Shown here piece by piece: positions 1 through 9,200 of a stretch of DNA of 36,522 nucleotides. A model generated the notes under the pieces. It searched no databases, had not been told where the DNA came from, and saw nothing but the letters and a program-made list of their open reading frames with translations. Source of the DNA: Gemmatimonadota bacterium (GTDB taxonomy: Bacteria; Gemmatimonadota; Gemmatimonadetes; Longimicrobiales; Longimicrobiaceae); the NCBI GenBank assembly GCA_019348265.1, contig JAHWJV010000002.1, positions 1 to 36,522 of the forward strand. The letters run 5' to 3'. Each line of letters opens with the position of its first letter. The stretch's first letter is position 1. Position numbers and translations under genes: made by a program.

Positions 1-732
1 GAGGTAGCTCTTCGCACCCACCGAGAGGATGTCGTACATCACGATCGGCTCCCCGAAGCTCGGCGCCTCCGCCAGTCGCACGTTCCGTGGGATCGTGGTT
101 CGGTATACCTTCGGGCCGAAGTACTCCTTCGCCTCGTCCGCGACCTGCTTCGAAAGGTTCAGGCGGTGATCGTACATGGTGAGCAGCACGCCCTCGATCT
201 GCAGCGAAGGGTTGAGGTTCTTCTGCACGATCCGCACGGTATTCAGCAGCTGAGAAAGTCCCTCGAGCGCGTAGAATTCGGATTGTATCGGGATCATCAC
301 CGCGTCCGCGGCGGCGAGCGTGTTCAGCGTGAGCATCCCCAGCGAGGGAGGCGCATCGATGAGGATGAAGTCATAGTCGTCCCGGACCGAAGCGAGCGCG
401 TCGCGCAGGATCGTCTCGCGGCCCTTGCGGCTGACCAGCTCCACCTCGACGCCCACCAGGTCTCGAGTGGCCGGCGCCACGGCCAGGTAGGGAAAGTGCA
501 CCCCCGGGACGACGACGTCCCCGAGGGGTACCCCCTCCACCAGCACGTCGTATAGCGAGCCCTGGATCTGCTCCTTCTTCACCCCCAGTCCGCTCGTCGC
601 GTTCGCCTGGGGATCCACGTCCACAACCAGCGTGCGCTTCTCCGCCACGGCCAGGCAGGCGCCGAGGTTGATGGCGGTCGTCGTCTTGCCCACCCCGCCC
701 TTCTGGTTCGCAATGGCAATGATGCGGGACAC
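1..732 (-). CDS. parA: ParA/Soj chromosome-partitioning ATPase (3' end outside window)
   Basis: Reverse-strand translation from a GTG at 732 reads VSRIIAIANQKGGVGKTTTAINLGACLAVAEKRTLVVDVDPQANATSGLG..., with deviant Walker A KGGVGKTT and later DYDFILIDAPPSLGMLTLNTLAAAD. The ORF track lists only shifted frames here because the start is GTG. Confidence 0.95.
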   Translation of the reverse strand, partial: MSRIIAIANQKGGVGKTTTAINLGACLAVAEKRTLVVDVDPQANATSGLGVKKEQIQGSLYDVLVEGVPLGDVVVPGVHFPYLAVAPATRDLVGVEVELVSRKGRETILRDALASVRDDYDFILIDAPPSLGMLTLNTLAAADAVMIPIQSEFYALEGLSQLLNTVRIVQKNLNPSLQIEGVLLTMYDHRLNLSKQVADEAKEYFGPKVYRTTIPRNVRLAEAPSFGEPIVMYDILSVGAKSYL

Positions 733-811
733 CGGGCTCTTTCTCCATGAGGGTAGGTAGGCGGCGCCAATATAACCCGCGCGGTCCGCGTCAGTCTAGC
801 GACGGGCCGTA

Positions 812-827
812 TGTTTCACGTGGAACA
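812..827. promoter_or_regulatory. parS site (ParB-binding)
   Basis: TGTTTCACGTGGAACA. Its reverse complement TGTTCCACGTGAAACA matches the established parS consensus TGTTNCACGTGAAACA at all positions. Confidence 0.93.
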
Positions 828-830
828 GGT

Positions 831-972
831 AGCGGGGAAGGAGGGAAGGAAGAATCAAGAGGGAAAGGAAGAACGGACAGCAGGCCGAGGAGCACGACGG
901 CTGCGGACCAGCACCCGGACTATGCCGAGACCCCGCTCTACCCTCTTTCCTCTTCCCTCTTCCTTATCTTCT
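831..972. repeat. Heptad inverted-arm element E1 (GGGAAGG / CCTCTTC family)
   Basis: Left arm GGGGAAGGAGGGAAGGAAGAATCAAGAGGGAAAGGAAG. Right arm CCTCTTT CCTCTTC CCTCTTC CTTATCTTC, which overlaps the 3' end of mnmG. Confidence 0.6.
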
Positions 973-2839
973 TGACCTCCATCACCAGGTTCTGCAGGTC
1001 GTTCGGGGAGACGCCCGGGATGCGCGAGGCCTGGCCGAGAGTGGTCGGTCGCACCCGCGACAGCTTCTGGCGCGCCTCCGTGGAGAGGGAGAGGAACCCG
1101 TCGTAGCCGAGGTCGGCCGGGAGGGCGAAATCGCCCTGGCGCTGGACGGTGGCGGCCCGTCGCCGCTCGCGCCCCAGGTAGCCCTCGTAACGCAGCTCCA
1201 TCTCGGCGCCCGCGAGAACTTCTTCGAGCTCCGCGTCCGAGCTGGCGTCGAAGGGGGCGGCATCCGCGACGGCCTCCAGCAGGCCCGCGATCGGGATGCC
1301 AGGGCGGCGCAGCAGGGCGGCCAGTCGCGTCGGCTCCCGCAGCGGCGCGGAGCCCACCGTCTCCAGGAAATGGTTGACGCGCTCGGGAGCGGCACTGGTC
1401 TCTTCCAGCCATGCGCCCACCCGGTCCGCGAGCTCCAGCCGCTCGTCCAGGCGGCGGCGCTGGGCGTCGCTGAGCAACCCGGTGGCGGCGGCGAGTGGGC
1501 CCAATCGCGCGATTGCGTTGTCCTGCCGCAGGAGAAGGCGGAATTCCGCGCGCGAGGTGAATAGCCGATACGGTTCGTCCGTCCCCTTGGTGACCAGGTC
1601 GTCGAGCAGCACGCCGATGAAGGCGCGGTCGCGCTCCAGGACGACCGGCTCCCGATCCAGCGCCTGCAACGCCGCGTTCGCTCCGCCTATCAGCCCCTGC
1701 CCCGCCGCCTCCTCGTACCCCGTGGTCCCGTTCACCTGCCCCGCCAGGAAGAGCCCCTCCAGCGCCTTGCTCTCCAGGGTGGGATGCAGCTGGTGGGGGG
1801 GATAGTAGTCGTACTCGATGGCGTAGCCCATCTTCGTCATACGAACCTTCTCCAGCCCGGGCAGGCTGCGCAGCATCGCGAGCTGCACCTCCAGAGGAAG
1901 CGAGGTGGACAGGCCGTTGACGTACATCTCGCTGGTCTCGAGTCCCTCCGGCTCAAGGAAGATCTGGTGGCGCACCGCGTCGGGGAACTTGACGATCTTG
2001 TCCTCGATCGAGGGGCAATAGCGGGGGCCCCGCCCCGCGATCTCGCCGCCGTACAGCGCGGACCGGGAGAGGTTCTCCTGCACAACCTCCTTGAGCTGGT
2101 CACCCGTCCAGGTGATCCAGCAGGGGAGCTGCGGAAGTAACGGCTCCCGCGCCCACTGCGAGAGCCGGTACTCGGGATTCTCGCCGTGCTGCACCTGCAA
2201 CGACGACGTGTCCACCGAGCGCCCGTCGATCCGCGGAGGCGTGCCGGTCTTGAAGCGCGCGACCTCCAGCCCGAGTGCCTCCAGCTGCTCCGCGAGGTTG
2301 ACCGAAGGAGCGTCCCCCGCCCTTCCCGCCCCGACGGTCGGAACGCCGCCGACATGGATTCTGCCGCGAAGAAAGGTCCCGGCCGTGAGCACCACCGCCC
2401 GCGAAGCGAAGTCGATCCCGGACTCGGTGCGTACCCCGGCCACGCGGGCGCCGTCCAGGCGCAGCGATCCCACCATCCCCTGGAAGAGGGAGAGGGACGG
2501 GTTGGCTTCGAGGAGCGAGCGCGCGGCGCGGGGATATAGTCCGCGGTCGCATTGCATGCGCGGCGCCCACACGGCGGGACCCTTCGACCGGTTCAACATG
2601 CGGAACTGGATACGAGCGCGGTCGGTCGCGCGCGCCATGACGCCGCCCATCGCGTCGACTTCACGGACCACGGTCCCCTTCGCCACCCCGCCGATCGCGG
2701 GGTTGCAGCTCATCTGCCCGACGGCCTCCAGGTTGGGCGTGATCAGCAGCGTCCGGGCGCCGAGCCGCGCCGACGCAGCGGCGGCCTCCACCCCGGCGTG
2801 TCCCCCACCGATCACAATCACCTCGTAAGTCCTCTCCAT
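938..2839 (-). CDS. mnmG: tRNA uridine-5-carboxymethylaminomethyl(34) synthesis enzyme MnmG (GidA)
   Basis: MERTYEVIVIGGGHAGVEAAAASARLGARTLLIT..., with SCNPAIGGVAKG, RFKTGTPPR and GQVNGTTGYEEAAGQG signatures. Start chosen at 2839 rather than the upstream ORF start. Confidence 0.96.
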   Translation of the reverse strand: MERTYEVIVIGGGHAGVEAAAASARLGARTLLITPNLEAVGQMSCNPAIGGVAKGTVVREVDAMGGVMARATDRARIQFRMLNRSKGPAVWAPRMQCDRGLYPRAARSLLEANPSLSLFQGMVGSLRLDGARVAGVRTESGIDFASRAVVLTAGTFLRGRIHVGGVPTVGAGRAGDAPSVNLAEQLEALGLEVARFKTGTPPRIDGRSVDTSSLQVQHGENPEYRLSQWAREPLLPQLPCWITWTGDQLKEVVQENLSRSALYGGEIAGRGPRYCPSIEDKIVKFPDAVRHQIFLEPEGLETSEMYVNGLSTSLPLEVQLAMLRSLPGLEKVRMTKMGYAIEYDYYPPHQLHPTLESKALEGLFLAGQVNGTTGYEEAAGQGLIGGANAALQALDREPVVLERDRAFIGVLLDDLVTKGTDEPYRLFTSRAEFRLLLRQDNAIARLGPLAAATGLLSDAQRRRLDERLELADRVGAWLEETSAAPERVNHFLETVGSAPLREPTRLAALLRRPGIPIAGLLEAVADAAPFDASSDAELEEVLAGAEMELRYEGYLGRERRRAATVQRQGDFALPADLGYDGFLSLSTEARQKLSRVRPTTLGQASRIPGVSPNDLQNLVMEVKKIRKREEERG

Positions 2840-2925
2840 CGCTCTCCTGGACGTTCGCTGCGGCTCGACCGTGGAGTGCCTATAACCCGGGCGAGGCGGG
2901 CGGTTCCTCGCTCGGCCGGCAGGAT

Positions 2926-2941
2926 TGTTCCACGTGGAACC
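2926..2941. promoter_or_regulatory. Second parS-like site upstream of mnmG
   Basis: TGTTCCACGTGGAACC contains the 14-bp perfect palindrome GTTCCACGTGGAAC. It is near-consensus parS (deviations only at the degenerate/terminal positions). Confidence 0.85.
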
Positions 2942-3054
2942 CCGGCGACGGGATCGTTTCCGCACCTTCGGAGTGTAAGACCAAGCAGGTGCCGCAGATG
3001 GCATATGGATTGCACCCGAGCTGGAAAACCAGGCCCCGAACCGAGGAGCGCAGC

Positions 3055-3495
3055 ATGGACGAGCAGGAACAGGGAATGGGCGGCGCGGCGAACATGCCGC
3101 CGTTCGGCCGCGAGTCCATGGGCCGCACCGAAGGCGCGCCGTACGACTACGCTGATGAGGACGAGACGCCGCTCCGCGCGCGCAGGCGCCCCGGCGGGCC
3201 GCGCGAGCGGATCAACGATGCGCTCTTCGAGATGGCGGAGCGCGTGCAGATGGCGGCCGACCGGCTCGGAGAGCTAGCGGACGACCGCTTCGGCGATGAA
3301 GACGGCGCGGCGGGCCGCGCGGGAGCGCTGGTCCAGGACCTCGCCGCCCGGCTCGACGGGGTCGCTGACTACCTGCGGAGCAGCGACGTCGACAGCGTCC
3401 GCGACGGGCTCGAGCGCCAGGTTCGCGAGAAGCCCATCCACTCGGTGCTGATCGCGGTAGCGGCCGGGTGGGTCGCCGGGAAGATCATCCGCTGA
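3055..3495 (+). CDS. Small YqjD/ElaB (DUF883)-like protein with C-terminal membrane anchor
   Basis: MDEQEQGMGG..., helical middle and C-terminus REKPIHSVLIAVAAGWVAGKIIR. Adjacent to a DUF1469-like gene. Confidence 0.65.
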   Translation: MDEQEQGMGGAANMPPFGRESMGRTEGAPYDYADEDETPLRARRRPGGPRERINDALFEMAERVQMAADRLGELADDRFGDEDGAAGRAGALVQDLAARLDGVADYLRSSDVDSVRDGLERQVREKPIHSVLIAVAAGWVAGKIIR

Positions 3496-3506
3496 ACACC
3501 AGGATC

Positions 3507-3998
3507 GTGAACGGCACCGGCGCCGCGGGGGAACCGGACCCAGACGAGCCCGAGCCCTCGCTCGGTGGTCTGCTCCGTGACCTCGCCGGCGAGACGCAGG
3601 AGCTGTTCCGCCAGGAGGTGGAGCTGGTCCGGGCGGAGCTCGGGGATGGCGTCCGGCGCACCGCCGCTGGTGTGAGTTGGGTCGCCGCCGGAGCGGCGAT
3701 CGTCCTCATCGCCATGCTGGTGCTGCTCGCGGCGCTGGTCGTTGGGCTGGGTGACCTTCTCGACAGCTACCTGCTCTCCACGCTGATCGTCGGCCTTCTC
3801 TTCGTCCTGATCGGCGCGGCGCTCGCGATCACCAACGCCGCGGCCAGACGGAGACGGGAACCGGCCCTGCGCGCCGCCATCGGCACCTTGCACGCAGACA
3901 AGCGATGGGCCGGGGCGGAGGTGCAGCAGCTGACGCACGATCTTACCCGCCCTCCGAGTGAGGGACCCAGGAGGAGCAAACATGGACAGGATGGATGA
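3507..3998 (+). CDS. Phage holin family / Holin-X (DUF1469, YqjE-like) membrane protein
   Basis: SLGGLLRDLAGETQELFRQEVELVRAELGDGVRRTAAGVSWVAAGAAIVLIAMLVLLAALVVGLGDLL...LIVGLLFVLIGAALAI: two TM hairpin typical of the family. GTG start at 3507 assumed. Confidence 0.8.
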   Translation: MNGTGAAGEPDPDEPEPSLGGLLRDLAGETQELFRQEVELVRAELGDGVRRTAAGVSWVAAGAAIVLIAMLVLLAALVVGLGDLLDSYLLSTLIVGLLFVLIGAALAITNAAARRRREPALRAAIGTLHADKRWAGAEVQQLTHDLTRPPSEGPRRSKHGQDG

Positions 3999-4458
3999 AG
4001 GGCTCAGGGGTGCCGAGGTACACACCCATATCGGGATGGGTCCCCGGCAGCACCACGACGGCGTCGACGGGCTCGAGGAGCTTTCCGAGGCGGGTGGCGA
4101 GGCACGAAGTGGGCGCGCCCGGAACTTCGCGAACGAGGCGCGGCAGCGTGCTGCAGGGGCGCTGGGCCGCGCTGCGAGCGGGCTGGACGAGCGCACCGGC
4201 GTGGTCCGTCTGGTCCGGGAGAATCCGCTCGCCGCAGTCGGGGTCGCGTTCGCGGTCGGGTTCCTGGTGGCTGGGAAGAGTCAATCCGAGGGGCGCTTCG
4301 GGAGGGCGAAGCAGCAGCTGCGCGGCGCGATCATCGGAGCGATCAGCGCGGCCGTGGCCCAGGAGACGCGTAACCTGGCTGGCATTTTTGGCGACGACGA
4401 GGACGAGGAGGAGGAGCGCCCGACCGGGCGCCGACCGCGCCGCCCACGCGAGTACTGA
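3982..4458 (+). CDS. YqjD-like / DUF3618-like membrane-anchored protein with acidic tail
   Basis: VRENPLAAVGVAFAVGFLVAGKSQ hydrophobic anchor followed by GDDEDEEEERPTGRRPRRP. Overlaps the preceding CDS by 17 bp. Confidence 0.65.
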   Translation: MDRMDEGLRGAEVHTHIGMGPRQHHDGVDGLEELSEAGGEARSGRARNFANEARQRAAGALGRAASGLDERTGVVRLVRENPLAAVGVAFAVGFLVAGKSQSEGRFGRAKQQLRGAIIGAISAAVAQETRNLAGIFGDDEDEEEERPTGRRPRRPREY

Positions 4459-4472
4459 GGGCGGAGCAGCGA

Positions 4473-4742
4473 ATGCCAGCACGCCGCTTCCGCGTTCAGG
4501 GGAGGGTCCAGGGTGTCGGCTTCCGCTGGTGGACGCGGTCCCTGGCCAGCGAGGTCGGGCTCACCGGGAGCGTGCGCAATCTTCCTGACGGCTCGGTTGA
4601 AATCTGTGCACAGGGCAGCGAGAGCGCGCTGACGCAACTCCGCGCAAGGCTCGATTCCGGCCCGCCTGGCGCCGAAGTCGACTCCGTCGAGGAAGAGCCC
4701 GCGGCGGAGGCTCCTACGGGCGGCTTCGACATCCTCCACTGA
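4473..4742 (+). CDS. Acylphosphatase
   Basis: RFRVQGRVQGVGFRWWTRSLASEVGLTGSVRNLPDGSVEICAQG: acylphosphatase signature GRVQGVGFR and GxVRNLPDGSVE. Confidence 0.93.
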   Translation: MPARRFRVQGRVQGVGFRWWTRSLASEVGLTGSVRNLPDGSVEICAQGSESALTQLRARLDSGPPGAEVDSVEEEPAAEAPTGGFDILH

Positions 4743-4769
4743 CGCTCCCGAACACATCCCGAATAGAAC

Positions 4770-4796
4770 GGCGCTCAGAATTCGCTCCTGAGCGCC
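4770..4796. terminator. Bidirectional hairpin between convergent acylphosphatase and mnmE
   Basis: GGCGCTCAG / CTGAGCGCC 9-bp perfect stem, 9-nt loop. No clear U-tract. Confidence 0.6.
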
Positions 4797-4874
4797 GATC
4801 TCGCGTCCGCCATACGTCCGGGCTGCCCCGGGCCCCGCAAACGCTCTGCGCGCCTCCTCCGCGGTTTTCCGCCG

Positions 4875-6257
4875 CTACTTACCGATGCAGAACTGGGCGA
4901 AGAGCTGCCCGAGGACCTCGTCGGGGGTGACGGCCCCGATGAGCTCCTCCAGATGATCGCGGGCCGCCGCGAGGTGGGTCGCGGCGATCTCCGGCGGGAC
5001 GTCACCGTCCACGGCCGTGACGAAGCTCGTGAGCTCGTCCATGGCCGAGCCCAGTGCGCGGGCGTGCCGCTCGCGTGTGACGAGCGGAGCCTCGCCGGGC
5101 TCGCCCAGGATTCCTCCGAAAGCAAGCCGCAGCAGCTCCTCCCGCAGTCGAGCGAGGCCGGTGCCGTCCACGACGGACACGGCGATCGCAGGAGGCGAGC
5201 CGTTGACCGGTGCGGACCCGGGGCGGCGGGCCCCGAGCTCGTCCGCCTTGGTCCTGACGAGTAGGGCATGCGAAGGGTCGACGCCGGCGAGAAAGCCGAG
5301 CTCAGCCGGGTCGAGATCTCGCGCTGCGTCAGCGCAGAACAGGACGATGTTGGCGGCGCGGAGGTAGCGCCGGGCGACTTCGATACCGATGCCTTCCACC
5401 CGGTCCGTCGTCTCGCGAAGCCCGGCCGTATCGGCGAGTCGAAAGGGATACCCGTCGAGTACGATGGAAGCTTCCAGCGCGTCGCGCGTCGTTCCGGGGA
5501 TCTCGGTGACGATCGCCCGCTCGGTACCCAGCAGTGCGTTGAACAGAGAGGACTTCCCGGAGTTGGGCAGACCCGCCAGGACGACCAGCGCCCCTTCGCG
5601 CAGCATCTCCCCCTGTGGAGCGGTCGCGAGGAGGGTGCGGATCCTCGCGGTAATCTCACGGGCCGCGGCCGCGGTGCGGGCGGGCGGGACGGGTGGCTCG
5701 TCCTCTTCCGGGAAGTCGATGGAGTAGGTGAGGAGCGCCTCCACGTGCAGGATCGCGGCGCGCAGCTCTTCGATTCGCCTGGAAAGGCCGCGCTCCATCT
5801 GGAAGATCGCCGCCCGGTGCAGCGCGGGCGAGCGTCCCTCGACCAGGTCGAGCACCGCCTCTGCCTGCAGGAGGTCGAGCTTTCCGTTGTCGAGCGCGCG
5901 GTGGGTGAACTCGCCGGGCCGGGCGACGACCGCGCCGGCGGCGCAGACGGCCGCAAGCACCAGCTGCGGTGTCAGGACGCCGCCGTGCGTGGAGATCTCG
6001 ACCGTGTCCTCACCCGTGTAGCTGTGCGGCGCGGGGAAGTAGGAGACGAGTGCGCGATCGACGAGATCGCCCGTGTCGGGGTGGCGCACGACGAGCAGCC
6101 GCTGAACGCGCGGGGCGGGGGGCTCGGCCCCCAGCGCCGGGCACACCCGCAGCAGACAGCCGGCGGCATCCGCCCCGGAGATTCGTACGAGCGCTACCGC
6201 GCCGCGGCCCGCCGGGGTAGCGATAGCCGCGATGGTCGTGGCGAGGGAGCTGGGCAT
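4875..6257 (-). CDS. mnmE: tRNA modification GTPase MnmE (TrmE)
   Basis: TTIAAIATPAGRGAVALVRISG..., GLPNSGKSSLFNALLG, DTAGLRETTDRVEGIGIE and C-terminal FCIGK. Confidence 0.97.
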   Translation of the reverse strand: MPSSLATTIAAIATPAGRGAVALVRISGADAAGCLLRVCPALGAEPPAPRVQRLLVVRHPDTGDLVDRALVSYFPAPHSYTGEDTVEISTHGGVLTPQLVLAAVCAAGAVVARPGEFTHRALDNGKLDLLQAEAVLDLVEGRSPALHRAAIFQMERGLSRRIEELRAAILHVEALLTYSIDFPEEDEPPVPPARTAAAAREITARIRTLLATAPQGEMLREGALVVLAGLPNSGKSSLFNALLGTERAIVTEIPGTTRDALEASIVLDGYPFRLADTAGLRETTDRVEGIGIEVARRYLRAANIVLFCADAARDLDPAELGFLAGVDPSHALLVRTKADELGARRPGSAPVNGSPPAIAVSVVDGTGLARLREELLRLAFGGILGEPGEAPLVTRERHARALGSAMDELTSFVTAVDGDVPPEIAATHLAAARDHLEELIGAVTPDEVLGQLFAQFCIGK

Positions 6258-6305
6258 GGGGGAGAATGACGCCGCCGGCGCGCGGGAGCAAGCGCCGCGG
6301 AGCGG

Positions 6306-6782
6306 CTACTCGAGGCGAGACCTCGCGGCGGCGGCGGCCTTGGCGGCGGAAAGCTCCGCCGGCTGCAGGTCCAGGAGGTTGGCGATCTTGCGCGTGAGGT
6401 AGTGCTCGTGGTCCGCGATATCGCCATCAGCGAGAACGAGGCCCCACATACTCTCCGCGAGCGACATCTTCTGCTCGAAGTCGTACCCGGTGCGCAGCAG
6501 CGTGGTGAACCGGTGGTGGTCGATCGAAGCGCTGCGCTCGGACTCCGCCAGCTGGAGAAGCTCCCGCCCCGCCGCCGCGTCCAACGAAAAGTGGCTGACG
6601 AGCACTGACTCCAGGTGCTCGCGCTCCGCCTGCGAGAACTCGCCGTCCGCATGCGCGATCTCCAGCAGGAGCGCGCACGCGGCGACATGCCGCGCGTCCG
6701 CCCTGGCCGCGCCGTTCAGCTCTGGCTCATCGGAGCCCGTGCTCCCGGACCCGAAGAGTGCGCGAATCGACTCGAGGAACAT
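6306..6782 (-). CDS. TerB-like (tellurite resistance TerB family) protein
   Basis: ACALLLEIAHADGEFSQAEREHLESVLVSHFSLD...SMWGLVLADGDIADHEHYLTRKIANLLDL. Start MFLESIRALFG at 6782. Confidence 0.8.
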   Translation of the reverse strand: MFLESIRALFGSGSTGSDEPELNGAARADARHVAACALLLEIAHADGEFSQAEREHLESVLVSHFSLDAAAGRELLQLAESERSASIDHHRFTTLLRTGYDFEQKMSLAESMWGLVLADGDIADHEHYLTRKIANLLDLQPAELSAAKAAAAARSRLE

Positions 6783-6799
6783 GAAAGGGCTGCGACCGT

Positions 6800-8020
6800 T
6801 CAGCGTGGACGGGACGAGCCGGTCGCCACCAGGTCGTAGTACCGGCGGACGCGTCCCGAATCGTACTCCCCCACCAGCGTCGGCAGGCTCTGAAGGAGCT
6901 GTGCGCTCCGCCAGGGGGAGCTCGTCTGCGCGATCGGTACGGACGCCGGCCCGCGAAATACACTCCGGATGATGACGCTGCGCTCGTCCAGCGGAAGCCG
7001 CTTCACGTTCGCCAGGAAGGGATCGAGCTTCCCATCCCGCACGACATAATAGTCCACATTCGAGATGTAATAAGCCGAAACGCGCTCGCCCCGTGCGCGC
7101 AGGAAGCTCGCGATCGCCGGCAGAGCCCCGGCGCCGGCGAGGTCGCCCACTGCAGGGATCACCCCGTTTCGTAGCTGAAGGGAGCGGACGAACTGGAAGG
7201 AATGGTCGCTGGCGAGATAGCTCGCCTGCCGCCCGCCCATGTCCCGCTCCAGGATGAGCTGCCGGAGGCTCGGGTAGTGCGGCTGGGGAGCGCGCCCGAA
7301 GCTCTCGAATCGAAGCCCCAGCCCTTGCTCGGCGAAAGCGGAGTGGAAGCGGCGCAGCGTCCGCCACTCCCCTGAATCGATAGGGACACCGTATCCACGT
7401 ATCCGCTGCACCACGCGTGCGTGCGAATCCTCGAAGGCGGAGCGGAGAAGAGGAGTCCTGTCCAGGTACTCGACGATCGAGTCGATGGGCTCGGCGGGAT
7501 CGCGGGTCGCGGGCACCGGGCGTCCCGTGAGCAGCGCGAGGTACTCCAATCGGTCGCGAGAGAGCTCGAACAGAGACTTGAAGAGGAGGTGCTCGAGCAG
7601 ATTGTCCCGCCGGATATCCACCAGAATGGCGATGGCCGGTCGAATCCTGGCGATATAGGAGAAGTTCTGATCCGGGCCGACGCCGATATAGGCCCCGCCG
7701 CGCACGCCACGCGCGTCCAGCTCGTCCATCACGTGGAGATAGGAGCCCTCATTGGAGATGAGGTTGTCCGTATCGAAGAAGCCGCCTGGCTCGGAGAGCC
7801 GCGCAACCTGGGTGGCGAAGGCGGTGTCCGCCTGTACCGCCGCGGCCTCTCCGCGACCCTGTGCGCAAGCGGGGGCCAGCGGGAGAAGCAGGCCGAGGAG
7901 GAGCGGCAGCAGGCGAACCGCGGCGCGACGGCAGCGCGGCAGGCCGGGCGGTGCTGTCGGGGTCGATCGGAAGTAACGCACCGGGGAAGCTCCGGGACGG
8001 GGCTGTGCGCTGGAGGTCAC
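6800..8020 (-). CDS. Exported protein of unknown function (possibly LIC_10091-like)
   Basis: Signal-like LLPLLLGLLLPLAPACAQ, then DNLISNEGSYLHVMDELDARGVRGGAYIGVGPDQNFSYIARIRPAIAILVDIRRDNLLEHLLFKSLFE. Family recalled, not verified. Confidence 0.7.
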   Translation of the reverse strand: MTSSAQPRPGASPVRYFRSTPTAPPGLPRCRRAAVRLLPLLLGLLLPLAPACAQGRGEAAAVQADTAFATQVARLSEPGGFFDTDNLISNEGSYLHVMDELDARGVRGGAYIGVGPDQNFSYIARIRPAIAILVDIRRDNLLEHLLFKSLFELSRDRLEYLALLTGRPVPATRDPAEPIDSIVEYLDRTPLLRSAFEDSHARVVQRIRGYGVPIDSGEWRTLRRFHSAFAEQGLGLRFESFGRAPQPHYPSLRQLILERDMGGRQASYLASDHSFQFVRSLQLRNGVIPAVGDLAGAGALPAIASFLRARGERVSAYYISNVDYYVVRDGKLDPFLANVKRLPLDERSVIIRSVFRGPASVPIAQTSSPWRSAQLLQSLPTLVGEYDSGRVRRYYDLVATGSSRPR

Positions 8021-8379
8021 CCGGTTGAGTGGCTCTCCGTCTGTTGGTTGAACACCGGCTCCGGCTCGGGCGCGGCTTCGGGAACCGGCAGCTGCAGCGC
8101 GCGGCGGCGATGACCCAGGCGCTCAATGTACTCCACACCCTTTTCGGTGATGCCGACCGGACGGCCGGTGCCGTCCCAGGTGAGGAAATCCGCGTAGGTG
8201 AGATGCGCCACCACCTGTACGGCCGACCCTACCGGCAGCCCGAGGTCCGACGCCAGCTTTCCAACCGCGACCACCCCCTGCCCCTCGCACGCTAGAGAAT
8301 AGACGTGCTGCAGCAGAATGAAGCTTCCCCGTTCCCTCTCCTCCGCCGCGAAATCCCACGTCCGCTCTGAATCGTTCAT
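8017..8379 (-). CDS. Small winged-helix-like DNA-binding protein
   Basis: MNDSERTWDFAAEERERGSFILLQHVYSLACEGQGVVAVGKLASDLGLPVGSAVQVVAHLTYADFLTWDGTGRPVGITEKGVEYIERL resembles a wHTH with ITEKG wing. Overlaps the downstream CDS by 4 bp. Confidence 0.6.
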   Translation of the reverse strand: MNDSERTWDFAAEERERGSFILLQHVYSLACEGQGVVAVGKLASDLGLPVGSAVQVVAHLTYADFLTWDGTGRPVGITEKGVEYIERLGHRRRALQLPVPEAAPEPEPVFNQQTESHSTG

Positions 8380-9200
8380 CTCCCCCGGTCTCCCAGGCGC
8401 GCCGTGCCTCTCGGCCCGAACTTTCCGTCGCGCACAAAAAGAAAACGCCGCCAACAGTCGACAACTCAGGTCGATCGCTGGCGGCCCGGCGGACATGACG
8501 ACCCAGGTCGCGTTAGTCCCGTGGCTCTGCGTCGCCGCCTTTCGGCGGGTTTGCTCTGAGCAGCGTCAGAACTGTAACTGTCCTTCCGTCCTTCTGGAGG
8601 CCCGCCGCGCGAGCCGCTCAGTCATAAAGGTGGCGCAAAGCCGCCGCCAGGGGAAGAGGGAGCACGAGAAGCCCTGCCCCCGCAGCGTTCCCGGCGGCCG
8701 CCAAAGGCCCTCTCGCTTGACTCGTCGGAGCGAAGCCGCAGATTAGCTGCTGAGCAGCCAGTATTCTGCTCCGGTCAGGCGAAGCGACGGCGCACGAGCC
8801 TGTGAGCAGCCCCGCGTCAGCCGCTGAATCCGCGAGCCCAGGAACGGGGGTCCACCGCTCCACCGAGCTCAACCGTCTGGCCGAGCGTGCTGCGTTCGCC
8901 CGGACGTGCGTTTCGGTGGAACAGTGATGGGCACCCGCGGTACTGTCTATCCTGAGCCGAGTTTCCGCGCCGCCCCTAGCAATCCGCGTAGCGCACGAGA
9001 CCCTGCTGCTGCATTGGTGGTGCCCGGAACAGCACCCCGTGGGCTGACGGGACCGCCCCGCGTCAGGGAACGCTCGACCGGGCTAGAGCTCCCGTCGGTT
9101 TTCCAATTGACAAATTTCAACGACCAGACGGTCCGCCGCGCCGGCGCCGTCGTGCTCCGACCTCTTCCGTGTCGTCGGACTCAACCTGATCGTATCGAAG

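Noticed and set aside
371-748. 125-aa minus-strand ORF from the track
   Set aside because: Frame-shifted reading of parA; the true frame starts at the GTG at 732.
5268-6269. 333-aa plus-strand ORF
   Set aside because: Antisense to mnmE, which is unambiguous; no recognisable motifs.
8618-8690. Possible c-di-GMP-I riboswitch (GGCGCAAAGCCGCC)
   Set aside because: Only a short GCGCAAAGCC similarity; the required upstream GCAAACC/GNRA stem and the second conserved stem are not visible.
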